Shown: piece by piece, positions 23,624-35,504 of the stretch
Position numbering within the stretch: the first letter of the stretch is position 1
How the letters are laid out: each line of letters opens with the position of its first letter
Source of the DNA: Acridotheres tristis
Lineage: Eukaryota > Chordata > Aves > Passeriformes > Sturnidae
Assembly (NCBI GenBank): GCA_037013685.1
Contig: CM072919.1
Span: forward strand, 47,919,616 to 47,983,615
Direction: 5' to 3'
Length of the DNA: 64,000 nt
Notes under the pieces: model-generated
Seen by the model: the letters and a program-made list of their open reading frames with translations, nothing else
Databases searched by the model: none
Told to the model about the DNA's origin: nothing
Position numbers and translations under genes: made by a program

Positions 23624-23780
23624 AGAATCACAAAATATTCTGAGATAGAAGGAATCCTCAAGGACCATCAAGTCCAACTCTTAAGTGAAAGACCCATATA
23701 GGGATCGAATCTACAACCCTGGGATTTGTGGAGGTGTCATTAGGATAGTGCAGGGCTGACCTTGTGGCTCTTAGCTCAAA
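23624..23780 (-). mobile_element. tRNA-Ile-derived SINE with CR1-type tail (TguSINE1-like)
   Basis: Reading the - strand from about 23780 down, the 5' part resembles tRNA-Ile(AAT). A CTAATGACACC stretch matches the anticodon loop and variable region, followed by a B-box-like GATTCGATCCC (complement of 23701-23711). The 3' part is a CR1 tail: on the + strand AGAATCACAAAATATTCTGA, then AGGACCATCAAGTCCAACTC. This head-plus-tail layout is that of TguSINE1, a passerine SINE thought to be mobilised by CR1. The A-box end is badly decayed and I cannot fix its boundary. An alternative is a CR1 end that happens to abut tRNA-like sequence, but the tail-to-B-box spacing favours a SINE. The copy is inactive. 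Confidence 0.68.
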
Positions 23781-24708
23781 TTCAGTCTTATATGTGAAGA
23801 ACTAAAGTTCTTCCTTTTCCTTTTTTTTTTTTCCTCCAATGAACTATGCAAAATAGATTTTTGTTGAGGTCAAGTTCAGGAGAAAAAGAGTTGAATCAGA
23901 AGTGTTAGCCAAAATGTTAGTCTTCACAGATTTATCTTGTGAATATCTTGCTATTCATAAAGCCTTAATTTTTTCGAAAGTTGCAATTAGGCAAGCATTT
24001 TAAATTTCTGTATTTAGAAAAAAAAAGTTTTCATTTTCTGCTGCAGAAATTGCATGCATTTTCTGAAAACATAGAACCGTGAAAATTACTGTTAGCTTAT
24101 TTCCTTTACTATTTTTAACAGAGTGAGAGAACAGTAGGACAAGGGCTGCACAATGTACTCCTGGAAAGACAGCCAAGGCCTGAACATACAGGCTGAGTTA
24201 TATTCTGCTTTCCAGAAATTCTTGCTGCCTGATGGGGGGACACAGTTAAAGAAAGCTGATATTTCTTCTCAGTCTATACCTGTTCTTCAGAAAAGCAAAG
24301 GAGCACATTTTCTAGTGTTTTCAGACTCTTGCTTCTTCTTAACACAAGATTCTTTAAAACTTTGCAGTGCAAAAAAAGGAAAATATACTGCAAACCAGGA
24401 TTTATTTACTCACCTCTTGCAAATCTTGTTGCACTGATCTGTGAAATTTGTAAAAAAAGCTGTTTTTTGAGGCATCTTTGACTGCAATGAAGACTGATGC
24501 TTTCATTAATCTCTGAGTGGCAGAAGAATGAACTCCAGGTAACACCAGAAAATACAATTGTTCATCAGGATTCTTGGTTGCAAAATCACTGTGGCAGGGA
24601 CCTTTTCTGTTCCGTGTTTGTTCTCTGGAAGCCATCAGGACATAGTTTCCAGTTAGTTCTTCTAAGTGCAGCTGTGACACACTGGCATTACTACAAGACT
24701 GGTACGAG
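23781..24708. other. Unique AT-rich sequence
   Basis: Contains a T12 run at 23821-23832. The antiparallel frames at 24153-24437 and 24402-24680 show no known domain. Confidence 0.5.
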
Positions 24709-24735
24709 TTTCTCTTAGACTTGGTCTAAGAGAAA
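24709..24735. repeat. Perfect 12-bp inverted repeat, 3-nt loop
   Basis: The arms are TTTCTCTTAGAC (24709-24720) and GTCTAAGAGAAA (24724-24735), separated by TTG. All twelve pairs match. It is too short for a pre-miRNA and lacks the T-run of a bacterial-type terminator context. It could be a template-switch product or a small structured site. Confidence 0.8.
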
Positions 24736-27700
24736 GCAAAAACATAATACAATGTGCTGTAGTAAAACTCTGGTTTCTTGGACACAGGACAGGCAAATCA
24801 CTCAATGGCTGTTGCTCAGGGTTTTTTACATGTTGCTAGTATAACAGTAGATCCTTCTATCTGTCCTCTCACTTGTCACTTGAGATGTAGTCTTGCAGAA
24901 AACAATACCTTCTTTATGGATTTGCATAGCAAGAAGAAGGGTACAGAGAAGAAGATAGATGTCTTTACTCCACAGGGATTTGCTTGGTTTGCTTAGATTT
25001 AGGCATTATCAAATGGAGGGGTGGAAATTTAAAAAAAAATATAACAACATTGACTAGTGTATGAAGTTTTATAAAACACAGAATTTCTGTCTCATACTTT
25101 AGATATTTAAGGGTAATTTATTTTCTTGGACGCATAAGGAGTATGGAGTGCAGTGCCAGGAGTGTCATTTAGTTTTATTACAGACCTGGCCTGCCACTAC
25201 TAAGAGAAAAAGGTATTCTCTGTCTAATGCTACTAATACAGGAGGCAGCAGTAAGCACTTTATCCAGTATGGCTACTCAAACACACAGCAGAATGATCCA
25301 GTGGAGAATTCAGTGCTACAGGAACAACAGTAAATGTAGACTGCCTTCTAGTGCAAGGTCTGGAAGCCATTCCTGCTTCAAAGAAGGGGAAAAGAAAAGC
25401 CAGTCCCAACATAAAAAGCCCACACCAAGGAAACACACCTAATTTTCTAATAACATATTTGCTGAAAATAATCATCAAATTTACCATTCCAAGTATTCCT
25501 AGTATAGTCTGTATACAGAAAGAAAGAGTCGTTTTCTCTTTCTCTCTTTAAAAGGGACTAGTTTCTAGCTTTCTATGAAACAGAAACTTCTGTCCCAACT
25601 GAGAATGTGAATTGTAAGATGTGGTAAAATATATGCAACCCAGAACCATAAACATAACTCCTATTAAGGAAGAAGAAACAAAACTGTCTTGGAAAATAGA
25701 TAATTTAGCTTGTAATTTAGTATACAGAATAAAAATTTTCACATAATATAAGGTCATATTCACGTAATATAGGTCTTAAGTGTCATCAGCCCTCATTCTA
25801 TCCTGAGTTGTAAACAGCTGGCCTTTAATAGTCATTAATAAGTTTATTATTCACAGAGGCAGCAGTGAAACTGCAATGCAAGTGAAGCTTCATTGCTTTT
25901 TTACCTGACTTGCTACTGTTGGGGAGCTTTAGTAAACACTAAAGAGCTGAACTCTGCTCTGGATACTTCTCAGACAAAAGTACCTCAACCAGTGGACACT
26001 GTGTAATGAGTTGATAACGCATCAGCATTACCATAAAGACTTCTCTAGGTGACAAGTTGTTTGCCAAACACCACATCAGCTGAAGGGCAACTCACAGCAG
26101 CAGTTTAGGCTGGTGAAAGGACTGAATGTCCTACTGTATGCAAAAGGTCTTGCGCCTGATGTAAAGAAATAATATCATTCTTTTTAGAAAGTGGAACAAA
26201 AATCTATTGGCAGTAACGTTTGAAAAACAGTCTGGGTTTTTTTCAGGCCTAACACTGATGTTAATCTGTAAAGTTTGAATTCTGACTTATTTCTGAGCAA
26301 ACTTAAACCATCTTCTATGTCCAATATGAAGTTTAAGAACAAACCTCCACATCTTTCAGTTAGAATTTGCTTAGAGATTTTGAATAAATTTGAAAACAGC
26401 AGCAAGAATTCCAGACTCCAGGAGTTCTGGGTTAACAGTGGTTTTGAAGAAGAGCAGTTCCAGATGACATGAGCCATTCTATATTATGCAATTCCAGGAG
26501 TCATCTAAACAGAGAAGTGGATGAAAAGCACCATGAACCTTCTTCAGTGCAACTGGGATTTGTCATACAGGTCCACCAAGATAAACCAGATACTTTCCAA
26601 CTTGATTTGAATTTCAAGTCAAAGAATGATATATATACTCTCAGGAATTTCAGACTTGTGAGCATTGCCAAATTTCAGACTTCCACTGAATCCTCACAAG
26701 CCACCCTGCCCTGAGAGAGTTTGCAATGGTGGAGCATTTTGCTGAACTAAACTGAACTCAGGAAACTCCACACACAAGCATAGACTAGCACCCTGTAAAT
26801 GCTAGAACAGCTGAAGCCTGTATCTAAATACTAATGAAGGATTAACAAAGTACAGTGAAACTTGGATTCAGAGCAGTCTGAAACATATCAAGTATTTAAG
26901 AGATGTTTGCAAAAAATTCTCATTTCTTATTTAACAGAAACAGCGTTCAGTTCCTTGAAAGACTGAGGCAGTGGGTAACCTTCTACTATCTCATAAGTAT
27001 CACTTTGCAGCATCTTCAGTGGTTCAATCTGTCTTGAAGACTACCTTGCCCAAGCAACTGATGCATTTCCTGGCCTCTTGAGGGGTTCCTTAAGATATTG
27101 GTGTTAAAGAATCATTTTATCCAACACTGAAATACAGCCTCCCTTATGGTGTAATTTGGCAACTACTAATAATACTATAATAATAAATTCTAATAGCAAA
27201 GTAATACAAGCCGTTTAAAATGGAAAGTGAAGACCATGAGAAGGAAATCCTTCTTTAACAGTAAGTGGCTAAGATACTTTTCTGCTTGTACCAAAAACAT
27301 TCATTTTAAAATGAGTAAACTCAACATCATCATGGGTGAAACACCATGGCTTTGCAGATTTAGTTTTAATACTATAACATGGGGAATCACTGAGATTTGC
27401 CTACATACGTTCAGTCTCTAGAATTTGTGTTTCTAATTTTCAGGGCATAAGATATTTCTATAGCTTAACACCCAGAAGATGCCTGCTAGAGAGCTGAGTA
27501 AATAAGCAAAAGACTCAGGCTTACTTTTTGAAAGGTTACCAACAGGTAGATTAAGCATCTTGGGTTTTTTCATAGACGTGATCTGTTCTATTTATTTGCA
27601 TTGCAGTGCTAGTTTTCTAATGCCTTCACCAGCAAAAATTTTCTTGGCATAAACATGTATTATGTTTTCCATTGGATGAGTTCATTGCCGTGTATCTGTC

Positions 27701-29779
27701 CAAGCTGAATTCCAGTGATATTGTCAAAGACACGAAGCAATGCAAGTGAATTTTGCCTTGATGACACAGTATTTGGTGTTAACTGCAGGTTCTGTGGAAT
27801 GGAAAATTTATTTAAATGTAAAAAACACCAATAATTTTTGATTGTGTGACAATTCTTTTTTTAGGGCATGCATGACAGTCACGCTTACAAGCTAGCTTTC
27901 TTTCAACAAACTCATTCAATGTTGGCTGGAAAAGAATGGCAGGTCAGTGCCAGACCTTCTCCTCTACTTTATTTTCTAGTTACTTCTTCACAGGTCTTGG
28001 TTATTGAACAGTACTGATGGCCAAAGCAAGGGATCTGGACCCTAGTACCAACCATTTAACTTTCAGAGAATTCAGAAAAGCCAGGAGATAGAACTTAAAC
28101 TGCTGAACAGAATTGGATCTTTTCGAAGGGCACTTGAGACCTGACAGGGACTCAGTTATATTTTCACTGTCTACAGCAGAGTTAACCCAAAGTGAGAAAG
28201 CTTCTTAATTAGATGTTTCTATACAAATGTCTTAAATTGGGTAGGGTGAACAAAGGCCAACATGTAGGTTACCATTTCAGAACCTGGTCTGGCTTCCAGA
28301 AACTCAGAAGCCACCTTGTCAATATTCATGTGAAAAATAGAGGTAATATTACCAATCACTGTAAAGCAATAAGTTTCCCAATGTAATGAATGCTCATTAA
28401 AATATATCTTTAGTATCTTACTACTATTGTGTTGTGCTGTGAGTAAAAAGCAGTCAAAGCAGGCAGAGAAATATATTCAGACATAGTTTCATCCAGAACA
28501 CTTAAATGATGACAGTATTGTCTGCACTCATGGATGGAAGAATGAGGCAGATGTCAAAGAAAAAAAATTCTGTCCCCAACATCTTTCCAAAAATTTTCTG
28601 GAAGAAAACATACAATAAGACAAGGAGAGTCTGTAAAAATGTTGGATGCAGATTTGAGGGGTAGAGTAATGGAAATGGAGCTTTTCTGGAACACGAAAAA
28701 GATCTTTCTTGAGAAAGAGTGAGTGGAGCCTGGCAGCAACACAGGGTTTGGTTTGTAGGGAAGTGACAAAAACAAGACCAAAGAGACAACTTAAAACTGA
28801 CAGTGCAGAAAATTTATCTGCAGAAAGAAGCTAAAGGCAAAATATGGCCAAGTAAAGTATCCCCGTAAAATTCCCTAACATGAGCATTCTGAAGCTGAAA
28901 TTTTATTTTCTCTTTATTTTACAAGATGTAAACTGATCTTTCAGTTAGAAAACACATTAAGCAAGTTTTTTCTAAAAAGACTAGTTTTCTTATTAACATT
29001 GCAGAGAATTTCACAGTCCCCATGAGCAGTTATGGGGTTTTTGTGTTCTTGCCCTCAAGTAAGGGCCAAAATCTCTGTTAATTACCAAGCAGACCCTGAA
29101 ATATGCATACAGTCCTGTGCAAAGTAATCACAGATTGTGCTTCTCACTATATCTAAAAACTAAAATGCAGATGTGGAGAAATTATAAACTAACTACAGTG
29201 GCCTGCAGTTAAATATTTACGTTAGTAAAGACTGGCCTCGCTATTGAGTTCCTAGAAGATCAGAGTTAACTTTCAGCTTGTGACTCAGTTGTAAAACAAT
29301 GCCATTTTCTATTCTCAAGCCAGAAGACAGCTCCAGACAACACCCCTGGGAGGACACGATACTTAAAACGGGAGATTTTCTTCACTGAGTTTGAAGACCA
29401 AAGTTTTCAGATGATTCTGTGTAGGTATATTATTTACTGTTTCACCAATGAAAAAAAGCAGGTGAGAAAGAATAAAGACAGCCCTGTCTGCTACAAATTG
29501 TATCCTGATTCATTATCTCTCTTTGCTTTAATTTTTGGCTGGGTTGTGGAAAAGAGTCACTGCTGTTAGGGTATTCCTGTCCATACAGACAAAAAAGGAA
29601 AAGAAAAGAAAAAAATAAAAACCCTGAACATCAAACTAAAGTGTCAAAGCAGATAAGAATTTCTGTCCCCCATTCCAATTATTACAAGATTTAATGACAT
29701 TTCTGCACTTTTTGTAATCAAAAGTAGTCATATAATTGTGTAAAATTAAAGCATTATTTTAATCAGAAAAGCTGAGCTT
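24736..29779. other. Unique AT-rich non-coding sequence
   Basis: About 5 kb with no recognisable gene, RNA or interspersed repeat. Antiparallel frames at 25148-25551 and 26184-26714 are open by chance, as neither strand gives a family match. Short A-rich runs occur near 29600. Confidence 0.5.
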
Positions 29780-30110
29780 TGTGTAACATAGCTGATGTAG
29801 AACAGGAGTGTGGTTACTGCGCTGCAAAGAGAGAAAAGAGACAGCAACACACACGGACCTCTTTGGGGGATAAAAGGCCAACTTTATTGTATGGACATTC
29901 TGTATTTAACGTGTGTTGCATGCAGCTAGGACAGGACAGTAGTTCATTGGACAATTGGGACAAACATCCCTGGGACAGCATGTCCGGATGTCCCATAGGA
30001 AAGACACCAGGTGTTAATCTTTATTATGAATTCCCTTCTGTTTTTCACCATGTTATCACTCTGGGAGACTGCCTCCCTAACTGAAGCTGTAGTCAGCTTG
30101 TCAGCCTGGG
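29780..30110 (-). mobile_element. Candidate ERV LTR (solo LTR or fragment)
   Basis: On the - strand this reads like an LTR. A TTAAATAC box (complement of about 29907-29914) is followed about 25 bp later by an AATAAA polyadenylation signal within ACAATAAAGTTGGCC (complement of about 29877-29891). Then comes a U5-like pyrimidine-rich segment (TGCTGTCTCTTTTCTCTC), ending near 29780 in ...GTTACACA, compatible with a terminal CA. The polyA-to-end distance (~100 bp) fits an R-U5 segment, and I recall similar ends in avian ERVK-type LTRs. The distal boundary near 30110 is a guess. No target-site duplication was found, and no internal retroviral genes are present. Confidence 0.45.
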
Positions 30111-32364
30111 AATGGAGCTGAGAGACAGGAGAAATCCAGGTCTGAAAAGAATTGCCAAGCTGTAATTCCCTAGTTCTCTAAATGTGTGTGTCTACACAGG
30201 AGTTAGTGTCATGGGTAAATGTATAAAGGGACACTGCAGAGTTTGATACAAAACCCTCTATTATTTACACTTTCCTGGACAATCAAGGAAAATATATCTG
30301 GCCTGTCTTACTAACAGAAAAGAGAAGTTATTAAACTTTGCTGGAAATAGCACAGGTATTCAAAGCTGTATCAACTTCTAAGCTTCTTTACAGAAACGAA
30401 TTGTTAAATATTCTTTATGATTAGGCAAGTCAAGGCCAAATTTAGAAAGGCCAAAGGCCTAGAAGGCTAGAGGCCAAATGTTTAACCTGTTAGACTGCAA
30501 GTATCACAAGAAGACTCCATTTAGAAATATCCATAGCCATATATATAGAACTTGAGAAAAATAACTCCACAAAATCAGGGGGAAAGTTTTACAAAAGATT
30601 CCTTTTGCCTGTATGGCTCACTGGCGCTTGTTAAGGGCTAGTTTGGAAGTCACAGATTCTGGGTCCAGAACGGATGTTGCAAATGCTAGCATTTGTGTTC
30701 AGTGGTCATCATTTAATTTCAGTCTGAGGTAAGTCCTATAGAAAGGTAAATCAGGAGTTATTTTCAAACCAGAGTTTGTTTTTTTCAGGATGAAGTCTAC
30801 TTCTAAATAAATAGTTTGCCGTTTTTAAATTAAATTCATAGAGTTTCGGGATGTTTGTGCTTGACTATTTTAGGGGTAAAACATGCAAAAGAAAACAGAG
30901 AAAGGATTAAGTCATAAGTTTTGCAAATCACTAATAACATCAGCTTCTTTTATTTATAACTTGTTCATAAAAACTAGTTGCATCCAAAGATTTCTCCAGG
31001 CATACTTTTTGGGAAATATTTGTGATGAGTTTGCCATTGAATGACCTCACTCCCAGAATTCTGTTTGTAATGAGTAATAACAACAATGAAGATGTCATCA
31101 AACAATAAAATCCCCCAAAGAATTGGAGCCTGTTCTCAGCTCACAGTGTATGTAAACACTGGAAATAAATGTAGCATTGCAATATCCTATAGTAGTGCCT
31201 GTAAAAATGTAACAGGGTAACTTTTCCCCTTATAGATCAAAGTGAAATTGCAAGAGGACAATTGTACTTTACATTCATTTTCTTATCCTGTGGCACTGGA
31301 AATGTTGGACTAACGTCTAATCCTTCAGGCTGTAGCCAGTGCCCCTTGCCCATTTCAAAAGTAAGACATGCTTTCTTCAAATATGTATGTGGTGGCTGCA
31401 AGTCAAAGACACCGACAAAAGCCAAGTCTCCTATCTGTCCTGTGTTAAACACTAGTCTTTCTCCCTTTATTTGGCTTTATGTAGAGTTACAGTTCCTGCA
31501 AGGGAACAGCTTATGAATTCTCATTTTTTTTCCTCAGCTTTCATTTCATAGCATATGTGTTCTCTGCATAAAGACCTAGCTATCAGGGCTCTAGAAATCC
31601 ATGAAGACTCATAACAACTAACTCTGGAAGCTTATATATTTTGACTAGAACTATATTATCATCACAGCTTGCTCAAGCTGTCTGTTGTCTAAGGGGTGTT
31701 TGTGAAGGGGCAACAGGATCAGGTGAAACTCCTGCACTCTCTTTTTCATGCAGTTAGTGGCAGCAGTTTCACGTATTTTTGAAAAGTCGTCCAGGCTAGT
31801 TTTATTGCAAGCTCATGGGCACCAGTGAGCTGGAGATCATTGAGGTGATAAGATAAGAAAACTTACTCATGCATTTAGCCCTGGCAAAGATGTTAACAAC
31901 TGTTCTGGGTGGGAATGCAATTCAGGTTTAGGAGTTCATGTTCCTGGCATCCTCACTCAAGAGTGCCTTGGCAAGGTTGACAGATTTCATAAAGGAGAAA
32001 AATAACACTGAAGTCAGCTTAGAATATGTCTCCAGGAAGAGTAAAGAGTACTTGAGATGAGAGATTTAGCCGCACCAAACTCCTGGCAGTGGAAATCAGA
32101 CAGGAGGAATGCAGCAGTCTGCTCATCAGATGACTGTGGCTATCCCAGCCTATGATTATCCCAGTATTTCAAGCTGGACTGAACTCACATGGACAACAGA
32201 TGTGGAGATAAGCAGGTGGGGCTGGTGGACATCAGAGTCCCACAAAGCTTCCACACTGGGTGGAAGGTGGTATCTTTCCCTCCTCTTTTGCTGCCCATTG
32301 GATGAAATTCTTTTTTTACATCCTTAATGAAGTGGTCATAGCAGTCTCTCTATTTACTTAAATT
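30111..32364. other. Unique AT-rich sequence
   Basis: No gene is recognised. A local cluster of AGGCC words at 30430-30478 (GGCCAAA, AAGGCCTAGAAGGCTAGAGG) is short and irregular. Confidence 0.5.
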
Positions 32365-32379
32365 AAAAAAAAAAAAAAA
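32365..32379 (+). repeat. A15 homopolymer
   Basis: A run of fifteen A. There is no retrocopy-like sequence upstream, so it is taken as simple sequence rather than a retrogene tail. Confidence 0.8.
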
Positions 32380-35300
32380 TTCACAGAGACACAGCCCAGA
32401 GCCTGTGTTTGTGGCTTAGCATTTCCCTCTTTTTATTTGCTCAGTTTGTATGAGCACAGTCTAGTGTTGCTGGGGTATCCTTTGTTTCTCAAGTGCTTGC
32501 AGTGGTCAAGATTTGGGAAAAGTTGAAGTTCCCCATAGTATCCTCAAGACTATCGTTTATCTGCAATTAATCTGCATGTAAGAGAATCACACCTAATTTC
32601 AGATGACCTTAAGGACGCCCAAACTGTATGTGCATGTTCTCTCTTGTCTTATTTTTTTGAGCAGACAATCCTGGGTTGCCATGAACTGTGAGCCACTTTT
32701 TGGGGATTAACATTGCCAAGAGACTTTCTGTGACCTCAGTGCCATATGCATGCACTTGAACACAGAAAGGATGTGTGTGCTGGACACTAATAAAGTGAAT
32801 TTTCATCTTGGTTTTACATATATCTATTTGCTCTACCCAATGTTCTCTGGAAAGGTCGTGATGTGCAGTGGTCCCTCTTGCCTTGTTATTTTACATGACC
32901 CACAAAGGCAAACTGCTTTGTTATGTTTTGTTGCACACACAGTGGGGTGGAAACTGTTGCAGGTTTGGGGCTGTGCAGGGAAGACCATCCAAGGAGGAAA
33001 GCAGCTCTGAGCCAGACTCCAGAGAAAGGACAAATGGTGGGACATGTTCTTGGATGAAGATGTCAGTATAAGAAGGGAAGGAGTTAAAACTTCCAGGCTG
33101 GTTGTAACAAGGGTTTTCAACAGAAAGGGAAGCAAGTTGAACCTAAGATTGTCTCTGAACCCTTAATGTTGATCAAGAGCTTCTTGATAGAGATAATGGC
33201 CTTTTCAAAAGTGAGTAAGGTATCCTTTGCAAGACCATTGTGACCTGCTGACACAGAGCTGAGAAGGTAGCATGCTGTTCTACAGTTTATACTGGTCACT
33301 GCACAACCTGGGAAGAAAAGGACCTGTGGAGAGTCAGATAATTTGGCACTGGGGCAGCCAGGGCTTCCAGATGTCCAGTATTGCTGCTGCTTGCTTAGCA
33401 GAGTGCCATAGTACACAGGCAGGCCCATGAAAGTCTCCCTTCCTGGGACCCAGACCACAGGCACCACAACACCTCTCTTTAGTGTGAGAGTCTACACCCC
33501 TCTCCTTGTAAGGGATATCTTGTTCCTTTTACTGCACCCTACTCACACAAACCATAGTTTCTTATATGTGAAGATAGAACAAAAGAATATCAGCCCTCTG
33601 GGATGGCAAGGGACTATAGGGAGTACAAAGAGGAGGACTTGTCAAGGATACTGGAAAGATTTCCTTCCAAATGAGAGGGAGGCTGAACTGAAAGACCAAG
33701 TCAGGTATATGCCAGCGTTTTTTAAAAGGTTCCTTCACCATCCCTCAAACTCCACTGACAGTCTTTTAAATTAGGATTCACCTCTAAATTAAGATTATCC
33801 CTTTCACTTCAAGCCTCACGAAGTGAGAGAGAGTGATGAATATATAGACCATATCTGCTCATTCCTTCACATAAAAACAAGAGATTTCCAACACTCTCAA
33901 GGAATGCCATTGTGAGTGCACAGCACAGTAGGTTTTAAGAGAAACACAGAAATACCATCCCTCTGCTAATTTGTCACAAAGCAACTACTATTTCATTCAA
34001 TCCAATCAATTACGATGGCAAAATATTTGCTTCACACAAATACATGAATGATTTCCAGGGATAAGGCATTTCTTATGAAGAAGATGAGAGAGTAGGGAGG
34101 AATAAAACAATTAGCATTAGAGAGAGGAAAGAGATTTCTTTAGTGTGAGAACAGAATTCATTAAAGCAACCGTAGGAGCCCATAGAGTGGCTCAGTGTGG
34201 GTGCATGAAGTGAGAACATGGATTATGGTAGAGAAATGTCTGCCATCATCCTTCACTAACCTCACTGAATACTCGTGCTTCAGAGCAAGGTGTAATAACT
34301 GTGTAATGGACTAACCTAGAATAAACTGACCCCAAGAGAAGCTTGCACCTAGCCCCCTGCTCAATTAGTGAGTGGGTTTTGCTCTAGAGCTTTAGGGTTT
34401 ATAAGACACATTTGTTTTTCTTGCCTAATAATGATGGATCTTGTAATTATCCCTGTGCTGTCTGATGCTTTGATAGAGCTCATTATGCTCTTAATCTCAG
34501 TGATACACAGCACTGGCCCAGATGCTGGACAGTGTTCCATGTAAGGTTGCATACTCTGATGTTTTACAGAGTGGAAATTTGAATTCCTCTTCCACAAACC
34601 ACCCAAAATATTATCTTAAAGGAACAAAGCCTACAATAGACCATTTTCTCCAATGCTGTGCACAGCCCTGAAACCTCCTCTAAGCCTTACTCCTTCCCCT
34701 CCACTCCTTCCCAAGGGTGCAGGTGCCCCTCATCCCTTGGCATAGACCATGGGCTCCCCCATTTTTCCTGGGAGACTTTAAGGTGTCTTGCAACCTGGCT
34801 GTGCCCCGTGGCACCGTGCACCTGGCCACCACCAGGAATGCAGAAAAGTGAGGCAGGGCCAGCTGGCTCCCCTCTCCAGAGAGACTACCAGCGGCTCCCA
34901 GGATCACAGTATAGTCTGTGAATTTGGAAAGGATTGCTTCAGGCCTTCATATCTGAGAAAAAGAAACAAAATCAACAAGAACAAATAACAGCAGTGACTG
35001 GAAAGGAAGTTGCCAATAAAGAACTGCCTTCCACCATGTAAAATTCTGTTTCATCACTATGTCATTCATCTCCATTGAAAAGAAAAAATACCAAAACATT
35101 TTTATTCTAAGGGAAATAGATAATCAAGTTAAATGGACAATTTACTTTCTAAATTCCTTACAGTCTTCATAGGTTTGGCTCATGTTCTTGTATTGTGGGC
35201 TACCCGTGTCATGGCCTGCTGCTGCTTTTTGCAGTGCATTTTTTTTCAGTGCATGTTGGCAGGTGTTATCCACACGCTCTGCAGACAACCTGCTGATCAC

Positions 35301-35489
35301 ATGGAACTGCTTTAATACCTTGCTCCCAGCTGCTTGGTCATGTTAAAGAGCAAAAGGTACATTTCCGAATACTCATTGCCGTGTAAGGAAATGCTGTAAG
35401 CTGTGGCAAGGATCCTGTCAGCTCAAGAACAGAAAAAATCTGACCAACAAAATATGCTATTTAAACTACAATAAGCCATATTTTTTACC
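32380..35489. other. Unique sequence, locally less AT-rich
   Basis: The stretches 32830-33480 and 34655-34920 are less AT-rich and contain longer frames (33117-33467 on -, 33427-33774 on +, 34658-34921 on +). I could match none to a family. No start context, splice pair or conserved motif supports an exon, so they are left as non-coding. Confidence 0.45.
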
Positions 35490-35504
35490 AAAAAAAAAAA
35501 AAAA
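35490..35504 (+). repeat. A15 homopolymer
   Basis: Fifteen consecutive A in AT-rich DNA. No retrocopy body is visible upstream. Confidence 0.8.

Noticed and set aside
33117..33774. Overlapping frames of 116 aa (-) and 115 aa (+), considered as a retroviral or host exon
   Set aside because: No conserved motif on either strand; opposite-strand openness suggests chance.
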